Part shown: one piece after another, positions 44,251 to 56,900 of the stretch
Layout: each line of letters starts with the position of its first letter
Numbering within the stretch: the stretch's first letter is position 1
NCBI GenBank assembly: GCA_012845835.1
Contig: JABAKD010000027.1
Span: forward strand, 16,134,573 to 16,198,572
Direction of reading: 5' to 3'
DNA length: 64,000 nucleotides
Source: Undaria pinnatifida
Taxonomy: Eukaryota; Sar; Phaeophyceae; Laminariales; Alariaceae
Notes under the pieces: model-generated
Database searches by the model: none
The model's input: the letters and a program-made list of their open reading frames with translations, nothing else
Told to the model about the DNA's origin: nothing
Position numbers and translations under genes: made by a program

Positions 44251-45215
44251 AACTAGTAAAAAAAGTACAGCAAAGCGCGCAGCATGGCAAAGCACGGCAA
44301 AGCACAACGCTTTGCTCTGCTGAGCTAGCGCTGCGCTGCGGTGCGATGCTGAGCTGAGCTGCAGGACATCGCAGGGCACTGCACGGCGCTGCGTTGCTGT
44401 GAGCTATAGCACTGCGATGGGGTGCTGGGCGGTGTGGAGCTGATGAACCGAACCCAGATCTCAGCTGATGAAACTTCGTCAAGTACAAAACAAATACCAC
44501 GGTGGGAATCAAAGAAAAGCTAAAGCTGGACCGTTCCGCAAGTAATGCACAGGCGGCAAATTAGCGGCAAATGGTAGGAAGTTCAGACAAAAAGGAAGAA
44601 AAAATCGCGAAAAAGTTCAAAATCGTGTTGGCAGAAAAACCAAATTTGCAGGAAGCAGCTGAAAGGTCAAGAAACAACTGGCAAAACGAGCAGGAACTAA
44701 AACAATAAAGTCCGAGCATGAAACCAAACGAACTAGTAAAAAAATACAGCAAAGCACGCTGCGTGGCAAAGCACGGCAAAGCACATCGCTTCGCTCTGCT
44801 GAGCTAGCGCTGCGCTGCGGTGTGCTGCTGAGCTGAGCTGCAGGGCATCGCAGGGCACTGCACGGCGCTGCGTTGCTGTGAGCTATAGCGCTGCGATGGG
44901 GTGCTGGGCGGTGTGGAGCTGATGAGCCAAGCCCAGATCTCAGCTGATGAAACTTCGTCAAGTACGAAACAAATACCATGGTGGGAATCAAAGAAAAGCT
45001 AAAGCTGGACCGTTCCGCAAGTAATGCACAGGCGGCAAATTAGCGGCAAATGGTAGGAAGTTCAACTTCCTAGACAAAAAGGAAGAAAAAATCGCGAAAA
45101 ACTTCAAAATCGTGTTGGCCGAAAAACCAAATTTGCAGGAAGCAGCTGAAAGGTCAAGAAACAACTGGCAAAACGAGCAGAAACTAAAACAATGAAGGCC
45201 GAGCGAGAAACCAAA
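44251..45215. repeat. 480-bp two-copy tandem duplication, high identity
   Basis: Units begin AACTAGTAAAAAAA at 44251 and 44731 and agree at nearly every base. The second carries a 10-bp insertion (AACTTCCTAG) near 45076. Each has a CTGCGCTGCGG-type GC block and a short frame from ATGGTAGGAAG (KKEEKIAKKFK), which the 10-bp insertion breaks in the second copy. A third partial unit follows at about 45200. The high similarity implies a recent duplication. Confidence 0.9.
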
Positions 45216-45344
45216 GAAAAGCTGGACCGTTCCGCAAGTAAGCTAGACCGTCCGATTCTGGAAATACCAGGGATGCACCAACCGAGCACTCTCAGCAAAA
45301 ATAAGTTAGTTAATACATTTTTAAAAAAATATTTTCAGGACGCC

Positions 45345-45455
45345 AGCTGTGAGTTCGACGAATTTCGGGTCAATACTCATCTTTGCAAGCTGTGTTGTTG
45401 GTACTTGTAATATACTATGTGGGTGAGTTTTTTATTGGGAGGGGTCCTATTTCAA
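45345..45455 (-). repeat. Inverted copy of the GCTTGCAAAGATGAG family
   Basis: Its reverse complement reads AGGACCCCTCCCAATA, AAAACTCACCCACATAGTAT, ACAACACAGCTTGCAAAGAT and GAACTCACAGCTGGCGTCCT. The order matches the 26300-26440 segment. Confidence 0.8.
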
Positions 45456-45650
45456 AATGATATATATATAGACTAAATGTTTTGTTGTTCTCCATTATAA
45501 TGGTTATTGTTGGTATTATTACTTGATTATTTTTGCCCTCCGACAATATAGCGTAGATGCCTTTCCGATGTGAATCGAATATCCTTCCATATAGCAGCAG
45601 TAGTACCTAGTATGAAGTCGAATAATTCAGTCTATAATTCCCTAAAAAAT

Positions 45651-45948
45651 AAGGGCACGAATTAACGAGGAACCTGCCAAATCGAATTTCGATTCTCGTT
45701 TTTAGAATTGAAATTAGTTTGCATCTGATTGGTCAAAAAATGAGTAACCAAGCAGGCATTCTCAGAATTATTACGAAAAATCAAATTCAACAAAAACGTA
45801 AGGGCCCGAATGAACGAGGAACTTGCCAAATCGAATTTCGTTTTTTTTTTTCAGAATTGAATTTAATTTGCATCTGATCAGTCGAAAAATGAATCATCAA
45901 GCAGACATTCTCAGAATTATTACGAAAAATCAACAAAGAAGTAAAAGA
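45651..45948. repeat. 149-bp two-copy tandem duplication
   Basis: Units start at 45651 and 45800 with AAGGGCMCGAATKAACGAGG. They share CCAAATCGAATTTCG, TTTGCATCTGAT and TCTCAGAATTATTACGAAAA. Confidence 0.9.
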
Positions 45949-46052
45949 AGACTTTCTCGGTCGAATTTAGTCGAAAATCGAAATTCAATTTGGGGAGTTT
46001 GTCCACGAAGACATGGCTTGTTCTGTGTAACCGAAGCCGGCCACGCGGTGCC

Positions 46053-46346
46053 ATGTCGTCCGTGATTGAGAGGCGAAAAGCCACCATTGCGAGAGGTACG
46101 ACCACCGGAGCAGCCGCAGCATGGCCTCCGAAGGCCCTTAGCACAGCGTAGACCGCCTGCAACGCTTCGAAAACAATCGAGACCGCCGCACACTCAGTTT
46201 TTCGTCGCCCTGCACCTCGAAAGTTACACGACCGACTACCACATGACGACTTCGCTCAGAAGATCGACCGCTATATCCCCGTCGCTGCTGCCCGTGTCGG
46301 GCGGCGGGGTGCCGCCAGCCCATCCAAGAGACGCCTAGAGCCATAG
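46053..46346 (+). pseudogene. Orphan frame with one in-frame TAG, unknown protein
   Basis: From ATG at 46053 the frame reads MSSVIERRKATIARGTTTGA and onward for 32 codons to TAG (46149). It then stays open for 64 more codons through LHDRLPHDDFAQKIDRYIPV to TAG (46344). The composition is coding-like (basic, Ala/Arg rich). No family is recognised. It may be a broken gene, or two exons with the TAG in unrecognised intron sequence. Confidence 0.35.
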
Positions 46347-46669
46347 CCTCCAAGTCGCTGCCGGCCAAAACAATCTGCCGCTAACCGCGGCGCTTCGGGG
46401 AGGACGCGAGCCATCGCTCGCCTCGGTCGTTGCCCTCGGGTGTTCGTTTTTTTTAATTCTAGAACGCACTAAGCCGTTCCTTGATAAGAAGCAGAGTTGA
46501 ATTTTTCGCGTATTTTTCATGAAATCAGAATAAAAAAAATCGAGTTACGATTGTCCGTGCTCTTCGTTAATCTGGGCTCTAATCATCGAGGGAACTCTAA
46601 AGGAAGAATTTCAGAATTTGCCCCAAAACGGCATAAAGTTCCGATTTGAGTGAACGATTTAGAGTGAAC

Positions 46670-48000
46670 TTCCATCCATGTCGACCAGCTCATACGATTG
46701 GCCTACCAACACCGTCGCTTTCTTGGCACAACGGCACAACAACCAGAGGGCACGAGGGCACAACCCACACGGCAGCACACACTACACAGCAGACACTGCT
46801 CGCTGTGCGCTGTGCTTGGTAGCGGTAGACACAACCCAATATAAATGCGGAGGCACCAAAGGGTGGCTGGGGAAACATGGCGCGTACGCGCAACCTCAGG
46901 GATGGGTTCTAGTGAGCCAACGCTCCCGCGCTCTCTACGATGTGACCTCGTTCTCTGCTGTTGCATTATGTCGTATTCGGTGCTGACCTTGTCAACCGCC
47001 GTCGCTATACCGCAACGCTGTCGCCGAAGATTCCACCGCCACCCACGCCGCACGGCCACCGCCGCCGCTACTGCTGTTGCTGCTGCTGCTGCTGTGCGGC
47101 GGCTGCTGTGCTGCGGATGCGGTTGGTGTCTCCTGCGTTTGTTTCTAAAACAAATAATAAAAAACTGGCTGTTCTGTTGTTGTGGTGATGATCGCAGCGA
47201 TCGAACCAGGCCGAGCTTCTGTGCCGCGACTCATCTGGCGGGGCCATCGCCACCTCCACCCCCGCCCCCGCCGCTGCGGCTGCGGCTGCAGTGCTGCTAC
47301 TGCGCTGGTGCTGATGCTGCTGTGCTGCTGTTTGTCTGATGGTGTTGTGCAGGGCCTGCCCCTGTCGGTGAGTCTAGGTGCTACCGCATCGTGTCTACAT
47401 TCAAAATTTGATGTTGCCTCCCCGCTCCCCGCCTGTGATATGGAGGCGTGTACACCTTTTCTGCCATTCGTTCACCGCAAACACAACCAAAAGCATGCCG
47501 GAGTGAATCTGGCCTTTTTCTAGCATGATGGAATATTTTTTTTGTGGATTATTTTAACGCAAAACACTATTTACAAAATTCAAAAAATAAAATTGGATGG
47601 ATTGGTCGGTCTCTTTTATTTTATTTATTGTTAACCTCCGACGGACACTTCCAACACGTTTTACACGTCGTGTGTCGATTTAGCTCAATTGCAATCGCAA
47701 TCCAGCGCTAGCTATTAGTAGCGTGTCCTTCGGTTCCCGTGATCTCGTTCAGGCTAATTCTAATTATGCGAGACGAAACGGAAAACCGAACTGGCATGTA
47801 CTTTTGTTTTTCGTTTGGCCCAGATTCGTGTAGCGGGTTTCGTCTTTTCCAATCTTGGGAGGACGTCGAAGGGACGGACTAAGGAAGGCTTCCTTTGACG
47901 TATGCATAATTCTCAAGCTTTGTCACTCTGCTGGGGCATCACGGACCAACCGCAGGCACTGCGATGTAGTAGCCCGTGCACTCGTAAGAGCGGCGCGTGC
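46670..48000. other. Region without a supported gene
   Basis: Contains GCTGCTGCTGCTGCT and CCGCC-type triplet tracts at 47040-47110 and 47250-47340, which create Ala/Leu-rich frames on several strands. Nothing recognisable was seen. Confidence 0.5.
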
Positions 48001-48009
48001 GTGTTTTAA

Positions 48010-48300
48010 CTCATTTTGATCTCGTTGGAACGATTTGGATGGAACAAGACTATTCGTCGTCGTTTTTTCCGCTCCGACCTGTTTGTGTCCCATACAAATT
48101 GGTCGATTCTGGGCGGGTTAATCAGGGTCGAGATACTTGAGAGGAGCTAGTTTTTCAGAGTTGAGCAGGGTGACGGCGTGTCTTAACTAATATCTTTCTC
48201 GTTGGAACGGTTGGAATGGAACAAGACTATTCGTCTTTGTTTGTTCCGCCCCAGCTTGTAGTGTCCGCTGTGAACTGGCCAATTCTGGCAACCGACCCGA
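48010..48300. repeat. Two-copy tandem duplication of about 165 bp
   Basis: CTCGTTGGAACGRTT, TGGAACAAGACTATTCGTC, TTCCGCYCC and RTCGATTCTGG/CCAATTCTGG elements occur at about 48020 and again at about 48197. Confidence 0.8.
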
Positions 48301-48528
48301 AAATAAACCTCGCTTTTTTTACTATGCGTCGATGGCTGATGCTATACCTTTTTCATAATAATAACCCAACTGACTTTAGCGGCGGAACTGTGCGGCTCGA
48401 CGCTAGGACAGGGATGCCGTGTCGCGGGCAGTGAGTGCTCTTCGCACATAGCGCAAGGCAAGCCTTAGCGCAAGGCAAGCCTTAGAACAAGCGGTGCCAG
48501 CCATCCAAGTGGCACCGTCGGGAGCAAT

Positions 48529-48924
48529 CTAGAAGTTCTGCTGCCTCCGTCGCGGCTCGACGAAGCCTCCTAAAAATTCTTTAATGTGAACATCGGTTCC
48601 ACACTTGTGCCAGAAATATGTCGCGAGAGTCTCGTTCACCACGATGTCTTTTCCCTCGTGAGCCTCCTTGCCAGGCCATGGCCGTATCACGTCGCTCTTG
48701 ACGCGGATGAGTCCTGTGGCGTCCGCATATGCTCCACCCCGTGTTGTTCCATGTACGCCCATATCGCCCTGAGCCTCCAGCAAATATCGCAACCAATTAA
48801 CAGCCGTAAATGTCGTTCCAAGCGGGCCGTTCGGTTCTGCTGCACAAGAAAAACGGGTAGTATTCGAAGCCAGATAGTAAATCTTCCCAAGACCGTTGCT
48901 AATGGCAAGACGGTAGTTTAACAA
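48529..48924 (-). CDS. Hypothetical protein or exon, 131 codons
   Basis: An uninterrupted minus-strand frame has balanced protein-like composition. It includes GKIYYLASNTTRFSCAAEPN near the start, VNWLRYLLEAQGDMG in the middle and ETLATYFWHKCGTDVHIKEF near the end, stopping at 48529. It has no low-complexity bias, unlike most neighbouring frames, so it is likely or formerly coding. I do not recognise a family. A 20-bp inverted match (CTTGCCATTAGCAACGGTCT) links its start (48893-48912) to 49688-49707, which hints at a mobile element. Confidence 0.4.
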   Translation of the reverse strand: MLNYRLAISNGLGKIYYLASNTTRFSCAAEPNGPLGTTFTAVNWLRYLLEAQGDMGVHGTTRGGAYADATGLIRVKSDVIRPWPGKEAHEGKDIVVNETLATYFWHKCGTDVHIKEFLGGFVEPRRRQQNF

Positions 48925-49065
48925 GAAAAAAACTCTAATGAGTAACGTGCTGAAGATATTGCCCTGCCGTCGCTGTGGGGAAAAAACGACAGAAAAATTT
49001 ATCTGATTATCTTTTAGTCAAGTGGCCCATTTCGCCAATTTTTATCAAGCCTCGGTCAGCGTTGT

Positions 49066-50788
49066 TCAACAACCACGTTTGACCTTCGATCTCGAGATAG
49101 AGACAACCCACGACCAGCCCTCTTCGTCCAGGACAAGGCCACATGAGCGTAGGTGACAGCGCCGAAGAGCTCGTGTTGCTCCATGTTCTAGAGCGCGAGA
49201 GGTTTGCCCGCGTTGACCTGTGGTGTTTCCCTCAATTGCTGTCAAAAGTTTATTTTTCATCCTTTTGGAGACGATCGAGAGTTTGTGTCTTTGTTTTCCA
49301 CACACCAGCCGCCAAAAGTATTCTTAACAGCATTCTGGTCGGCGCCCGCCACACATGACCAGCTGCAGTGTGAGCACTATACACTACTAATGTACGCCAA
49401 GGGTGAGTCGGAGCTCTTAACGAGCTCGCCACGTTCAGATCTCACGACGCTTGAGTTGATTTAATCAAGAGAAATATGTGGACAACACGAAATCTCACAG
49501 ATTCTAATCCAAGATCTGCTTGATAATTTCTCAAGCAGATGTTGCCCAAGATCGCCGCCAGACATCCTTTTTTGCGGAAAATTGGAAAGTTCCGAACAAA
49601 AAAAAATCGAGCCCATAGACAATCGTCCAGGCAAAGTTTGGCTGGTGTCTTATCTTCGGAAATTAACTTTTTTGCTAAACATCGGCTTGCCATTAGCAAC
49701 GGTCTAAGGTAGCCATTTGCGCACTCTGATTGGCTGAGGGGAATCTTATGCGGCTGAATCAACCTAGAGTCTTTCCAAGACATAGCATTTCGATCCGGCC
49801 GAATGTCTTTCCAAGCACAACATCCAAGCCGGCCAAATCAACCTATAAATAGAGCCTTCACAAGCCACAGCATCCAAGCACATGTCACCCTATAGCCTAA
49901 GGGTTCGGATTCGGGTTCGGGTTCTAGTCGAGTGGTCGACGTTAGGCAGCCCGGCCGAAAACCCCGTAATATGTACCGTCAAGCTTCAGATAGGGCCCAG
50001 AAAAACTTCTCTGGCACTTTTGTTAATCTTTATCTCGTACATTATATACCTGGGTCGGGGTAGGGTGAGAACGTTAGAAGCGTATTCCAGTTGATAGTCA
50101 ATCAGCAGCAATCCTTGAGGCAAGCAATATTGTTCCGCTCCAGGCTCATGCCATTCCAATGTTTCTGGGGGGTTACCCCTGAGAGGGGATTATTTTGCTT
50201 TCATGATGTCCCCTGGTACGTCGTCAATATCGACGCCATGTATTGGTTCCCTTCGTTTCCCTTTCAGCAATTTCAGGCATTATGTAGGTCTCTTTTCAAA
50301 CTTCGTTGCATCGCTCCCTCACCGCACTTGATCGCTATCGGTCTCCCACCCGTGTTTAGCTTTTGATTGCAGTTGCCACCCGCTCTGACCTGCGATCCCA
50401 ATCAACTTGTCTCTTAGAAAATGGACTGCACGTGCACTACCTGGGGTGTACAGGATTGTCACCCTCCTTGATGCTAGTTTGAATTTCCACGAGATTGAGT
50501 TTCCATGAGACTTCGCCTCTGCCGGTCTTACTGCTTACCCGATACCAGGCAGTACGCGCTAACCAAGATGGCACGAGTCAACACTTTCATGTGCACTCGT
50601 AGAGCCTCAGCTGTACGACTGCTGGCACGACTGCTTAATTATCAGTTTTGGCTTGGTGTGTGCACTGACAGCTGCGCTGAAACCGGCAGTCGGTTTGGTC
50701 CTACTCGCTTTCTTGTGTATGGGTACACGTATGTGCGCGTATTTTTCGGTGTGCCGATCAATCCGAACCTGTGTTTCCGTCACCACAG
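49066..50788. other. Region upstream of the exonuclease gene
   Basis: The first exon(s) and promoter of the exonuclease gene should lie here, but no start exon ending in phase 0 could be chosen with confidence. Short frames only. Confidence 0.4.
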
Positions 50789-53734
50789 ACATGGGAAGCG
50801 GCGGACCAAGCAGCTCAGGCAATTGAGGCCGCTGGACCAGGGGTTCTGGGTTTCGATATCGAGTGGCAGGTTTCCTTTGTCAAAGGCCAGGTGAGCTTTC
50901 CCCTCCCACGTAACCCTCTCGGTTGTTTTCGTCCTGGCTGAAGCTGAATCTACGACCGAGGTTCTACGGCATCCGACCGAGATTCGTCGAGTTCTCGAAA
51001 TCTCCCAGCGCACACAAGTTGACGATAGTTACAAACATCAATCATCAATCATCAACATCAAATATCGAGTATCAAATATCAAATATCCTGCTGCGTGAGT
51101 TCGTAGTGACTGCTATACTATCTCGAATGTGTACCAGGCACGTCGCAACGACTTTACCTACGATTATATTGTATAACATTAATAGTATAATTTGATTGAC
51201 CATCCGACAACGTCTAAGGTGAGGTCTAACGTAAGTGTCTACAACCAAAAACATGACAAAATAACTAAAAAGTCCCCACGACGAAAATATCAAGCGTAAA
51301 ACAAGGTGCTGTAATTCCCCAAACAATAGCTAGGAATATTCTAGGAATGTTAGATGTGCCCCCATGCTCTCCTGGCTCTATACCCTATCGCGGCATATAC
51401 CATTGTTGCGTCGGCCACGTGTCAAGCGCTCGCCCCTGCCCTTTCCCATATATCGTCGCGCGCAAGAGCTCCTGGCGTCTGCCCCGACGGCGACTTTCCA
51501 GATTATTTTCGGTCTAGTGCAAGGGGCGAGATCCTATAAAGTAGGAAACACGGTGCGCCTATATTTGAGGCCCCAATAAACCGCTTTCCCTTATCGCGGG
51601 GTCTCTTTTAAAAGAGGCTACCTACTGCTGTGCGGTACACCAATAGTCTAATGCAGACCGCACCTGTAACCCTCGATCGCAACAGTCAGGATACAGGATA
51701 CAGGATACAGTAGGGGTCCTCCAACAAGGCGGCCTAAATAAGGAGGCGTCCCAATGTATGGCGGTCAAAATCGGTTGGCGTGACTATTAGTAGGTAATTT
51801 CACTCATGGCTTGGAACGAATATGGTGACTAAGACGGCTTCTACCGATAAGGCGGTCATGTTTGTTTCGCTCTCTATAGTGTATACCAAACCACACCACC
51901 GCCGCACTGGGGGACCCCTACAACAACAACAACAACAACCACAACAACAACCACAACAACAACGACAACAGCAACAACAACAACAACACTATAGCATCAG
52001 CACCATTGTAACAACACTGCAATACTACTATAGTACTATACTAATACTAAACTACTATACTGCTACAGTACCGTTAGTTTTATGTTTGCCGTCTGACAAT
52101 GTGCAGTATCCTCTGTTACCCTTTCTACCATACTGCAGTAGCTATCATGCAATAGCTTCAACTCCAATCAAAAATCAACATGCCCAGAAATTACAAGAAA
52201 ACGTGTTTGCTTCTACTTCGGCTACACTTCAAACGCTCGACCCCGCCCTATCCCATATGCCGTCACGCGCCTGAACCCTAGGCGGCTGCCCCGACGGCCA
52301 CCCTCCAGTTGTGCGCTCCAGAACAAGCCGATGTTGATGCTCCGACTTCTGTCAAGTCGTCGCCTGTCTGGGGCACGGCGTACATCTTCCACCTGATACA
52401 TATCCGGGGGGGGTGGCGACATCCCTCCAGCTCCAGCGACGTAGCTCCCCAAAAAAGGACGGTGGCAGCATGCACGGATGAGTTAGCTTCGAAAGAAGCG
52501 GTGGCGGTAGCATGCACGAACGACTTAGCTTCGAAAGGAGCGATGGCGGTAGCATGCAAGGATGCAGATAAAGAGGTGGTCATTGGGGACTCGCGGCGTT
52601 TGGCTTGCTTGCCGGATGACAAAGAAGTAGTCACTGCGGGGTCGCACCGTGTGGCCTGCTTGCCGGAGTCTTTAGTGCGAGTGCTCTCGGACCCTCGGAT
52701 CTTGCTGGCTGGGATAGGAGTGAACGGCGATGTGTATCGGCTGGAGAAGGAGTACGAGCAGCTCAGAGCGTGTGGAGTCAATGGGGTCGTAGATCTGTCG
52801 TTGATGGCCAACATGAAGGTACGGATCGCGCAGTTTTTCTGTGTGTCCCTTTGCATCGTTGTTAGCGATGGATATCGAACGCTAGTCGACTTCGATAATC
52901 ATATACCAGGTACCCTGGTACTGCTGTGGTATCTGCTGTGCTATCGTTTGGGGTTGTTGCGTGATGGCGTGTTGACTGTTAGTGTCATCTTGTTTGATTG
53001 TTGAATAGGGTGTAGTCGCCAGCCGTCGTCGGTTTCGCAATCGTCGCCCCAAGTCTTCCATACCTCATACCTCATAAGCTGCAAGTCCACCTTGCAGCCC
53101 CGTAGATTTGACATAGCTTCACGACATTAGCATATCATTAACATATCAGTAACTTGGAGTTAACATCACGTTGGCATTATGTTAGCGTATCGTCCACTGC
53201 TGCGGCAACGGTGTCGCTGGCGGTGACGACTGCGGAAGGAGTAGTACAAAACAGTCTCACCGAATATTACACATAGCTAGATCATCTAGATCACCTACAT
53301 CATTTAGATCCTGTACTGACCGTTAGGATATACTGGATCTACCATAGATCACACGGGTACCAACGTGAAACAGGATCTGGACCTCGCAGATCATATACAT
53401 TAGGGATCTATAGATATAGAAAAACGTATTATAGCTCATGAAACAGATTACCATATACATCGTCTGTCCGACGGGTACGATTAATGTTCCTACTATGTTA
53501 ATGTTTTTATCGTCGTCTCTCTCGCGGTGCGTGAGCAGGAGGATCCGGAGTTGCGACGACGCGGAATGTGGTCATTGTCCGACCTATGCGCCCAGGTGCT
53601 AGACCTAGATTTGGCCAAACCAGACGCGTTGAGAAAGGGAAGCTGGGAAAAACGCCCCCTCAATTTGGACCAGCTCTTCTACGCGGCGGCAGATGCCTAC
53701 GCTGGCTTGAGGCTCTGGCAGGTGCGCATCGTTT

Positions 53735-53819
<85 letters not shown>

Positions 53820-53821
53820 AT

Positions 53822-53867
<46 letters not shown>

Positions 53868-53870
53868 CGT

Positions 53871-53903
<33 letters not shown>

Positions 53904-56900
53904 CGTTGTTGATGTTGTTGTTGTTGGTGTTGTTGTTGTTTTTGTTGTTGTAGTTGTTGTTGTGTGGCTAACCCTCTTTGCAGGAGCACCCATGTTGTGG
54001 GCGAGAATTTCCTTCCAGCGAGTGAGGCGTTCTTTTTTCAGCAGTAAAACGGTTGACGGACTATCACACTGTCGGGCGAAGTTATTGTTATTGTTATTGT
54101 TATTGTTATTGTTATTGTGATTGTTATTATTATTGTTATTGTTATTGTTGTTGTCACTGTTATTGTTATTGTTTGTGACTGCGCTGTAGGGCGACGAATG
54201 TGCACCTGTGGGGATATACAGGGCATTTATTATATGGTATATGATACCTGGTATATGATATGGTATGGTATTATATGATATGGTATATTATATGGTATAG
54301 GATATGGTATTTGCCAATTTAGGAGTCGGGTTTAGCGCCCTGGAAAGCGACAGGTACGGTTATAACAATCTTCCTGGAAGAGCGTGCGACGCCAATACAA
54401 GTATTCATATTATTAATGTAAGAGCTCCGCATGGGTGCCGGCATCATCGCCGGCGCCCATGCGTCGGGTAGGGCAGGGCAGCACTTCGACGAGAAAAAAA
54501 GTTGTAGCTGTCCGATTCAACATTGAACTTTAGAGTAATGTCAAGAGTTTAATGCGAACACGACATTCTAAATATAATAATTTGTTGGTCGTTCGTTCGA
54601 CGGCGCCCATTCTTTGGGTAAGGCAGGGTAGCACTCACTCACTCACTCCACGAAATAAATTGTAGTTATCCAATTCGACATTGGAGTTTATGGTAATGCC
54701 GAGAGTTTAATACGAACATGATATTTTGAAGGCTTACTTTGTCAAAAGAAAAACATACATACAACAGAAGGCAAGAGCATAGGCGAACACACTCTGTTAT
54801 TAAAAGCGCCACCAAGTAAAAGTTAGCCTGCATGAAACAAAAATGAGTGCAGAAATATCGAAAAGAATGTTGAGAACCTGCTTCGTTTCTAGGCGAAACG
54901 AAAGAGGACATGACATCAATGCAAAAGGCATTGGACGGAATGGTTGAACACATTTAATTAACAGAAGGGAAAAAGGAAGGCGCCGTTGATGGTGCCTTGG
55001 AAAGCCCCTCCGTGTTTCCTTCCACAGTAGGCGAATAACTTGCTTCCAGAGAAGCACTAAAAGGACAAATAAGGCATACTGAATGCCCTTAATCCAATTA
55101 TATGTACTTTCAATGTACACAGAACTTGCACTAGAGATATTCTTCACATCTCCTATCGTTTGTTTTCATTTTCATTTTTCTTCTTGGAATTATTGCCCGC
55201 ATTATCACCTCTTGGTCGCTTATGCGACCCCGAAAAAAGAGGCTGAAAATCCCGATTTCATTCGGCTAGTGGGTCAGAGCCTATATCTACAAGCTCGCAA
55301 TCATTTTCGCTGTTTTTGGCTTGCTATTTAATACTCGCTCGCATAGGGCAACAATTCAATTCGGAATACTTGCCCGCATAACCAGCTCTTGGTCGCTTAT
55401 TATACGACCCCCCCAAAAGAGTGGCTGGAAATCCCGATTTCTTTCGCCTACTGGGTCAAAGCCTAACTAAGCTCGCAGTTATTTATGCGGTCGCAATTTG
55501 GCTAGTTATTTGCATATTAGGTCGCGCAACAAAACGATTTTGAGCCCACATCAGGTTGACGTGCAGAGCAAGCACGCTCAGAATGAGAAACACTTGAACA
55601 GCACCAAACGCAAATGTAAAAGGACGAGTTACGAGAGCGATGCAGTTTTACTTGCTCGTGCCTGGGAGAGAAGTTTGCAAATGATGTCAATTTGGAAATT
55701 ATGCCATTTAAAAACAAAACCCCTTGTTTTGTTCATTCAAGCTCTGCAGACGTCAAGCAAAACAAACGCTCGAGAGTGTACAACCCCAAAATTCGAATCT
55801 TTAGCAACTACCTACCGTTTGGAAATGATGTCAATTTTGGAAATTATCACGCTCTGCAGACGTCAAGATCACAACCGAATGCGCAAGAGTACCTCCTCAA
55901 AATACAACACTTTAGCAACTTCTCGCTTGTCTCGCTCAGCCCCCATCCGCGTTTACGTCGAAGTGCGGAACGGATAAGGCAGGACGAGGGTCGTTGGAGC
56001 GGCCCCCCGAAGACCGCACTCGAACGAAGCGATTTGATCGACAAATTCCAGTTTCGAGAATCCCAAACTGAGGCCAAGACGAAAAAAACTCGTGTTCACA
56101 CCCCTGTCCCCTGAAAAAAAATCATTATATATGTATAAATGTGTATCAACGTGCTGCGTGCGTGTGGTACGTCTTCTTGCAGTGCACTCCGGACACACCC
56201 TCCACCCAAGAAGCCCGGGCTGATTTGTGTGATCGATGCTCTGATCGTGACTTTCTTCCGACACGTTTGCACACATGTGGCGGATCAGATCCCTATTGAT
56301 GATGTATGTCTTTGAATGGAAGTCAAACCCCTGGTCCATATGATCTGCGTGGTTTGAATGATGTATCGCATGTTTAACGAGTGAGTTGGACCTGCGTGTA
56401 CTACATACATCTCGCCCAACATACCATAGCGCCAGATGTAGGATCTATATAGCCTACATGGAACTACATTATCTTGATCGTGATCTGTCCGCCGTCTGTT
56501 TGACGACCCGAAGGAATTACCGTGGCAGGCTTGTACATGTGTAAGACCTTTGTCTGGGGAAAGCTGTGAGCAGCAGGTTGTTGCTTGCGGTAACACAAGA
56601 CACCTCGTATTAAGAAATCAGGCTAATAAGAAAGGCTGGCTGATGTTTACGGGAAATAGAATAACCCCGGAAGCCTTTGTACTGAAGTTACGGTAGTTTT
56701 CGTCCTCTCCCTCCCAAGAAAAAAACAAACCCGGCTTGGGTCAGTAGTTCTGCTTGGTACTACTATAGCTGTCCTGCTTTGATCTCTTCTGGATTCGGAG
56801 CGCTGCTTGTTTGCTTCTGATTTTCGCGTTTGTGGCTCGAGTTATGATGTAAATGGTGATCATTTGCGCCCAACCCACAGCCCGTACTTGTGAAGGTTAT

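Noticed and set aside
46961..47339. Poly-Ala, poly-Leu and Gln frames around 47.1 kb
   Set aside because: Triplet repeat tracts open in several frames and on both strands; no conserved segment.
53984..54025. Possible short terminal exon after the TTG repeat
   Set aside because: The CTCTTTGCAG acceptor is good and in phase, giving a 13-residue tail. However, the 57008 exon also fits and continues the exonuclease helix naturally. The short end could still be an alternative isoform.
53527..54120. Frame with a long poly-Val/Leu run
   Set aside because: The first 65 codons are a true exon, but after the donor at 53722 the frame is a TTG microsatellite. The next true exon starts at 57008.
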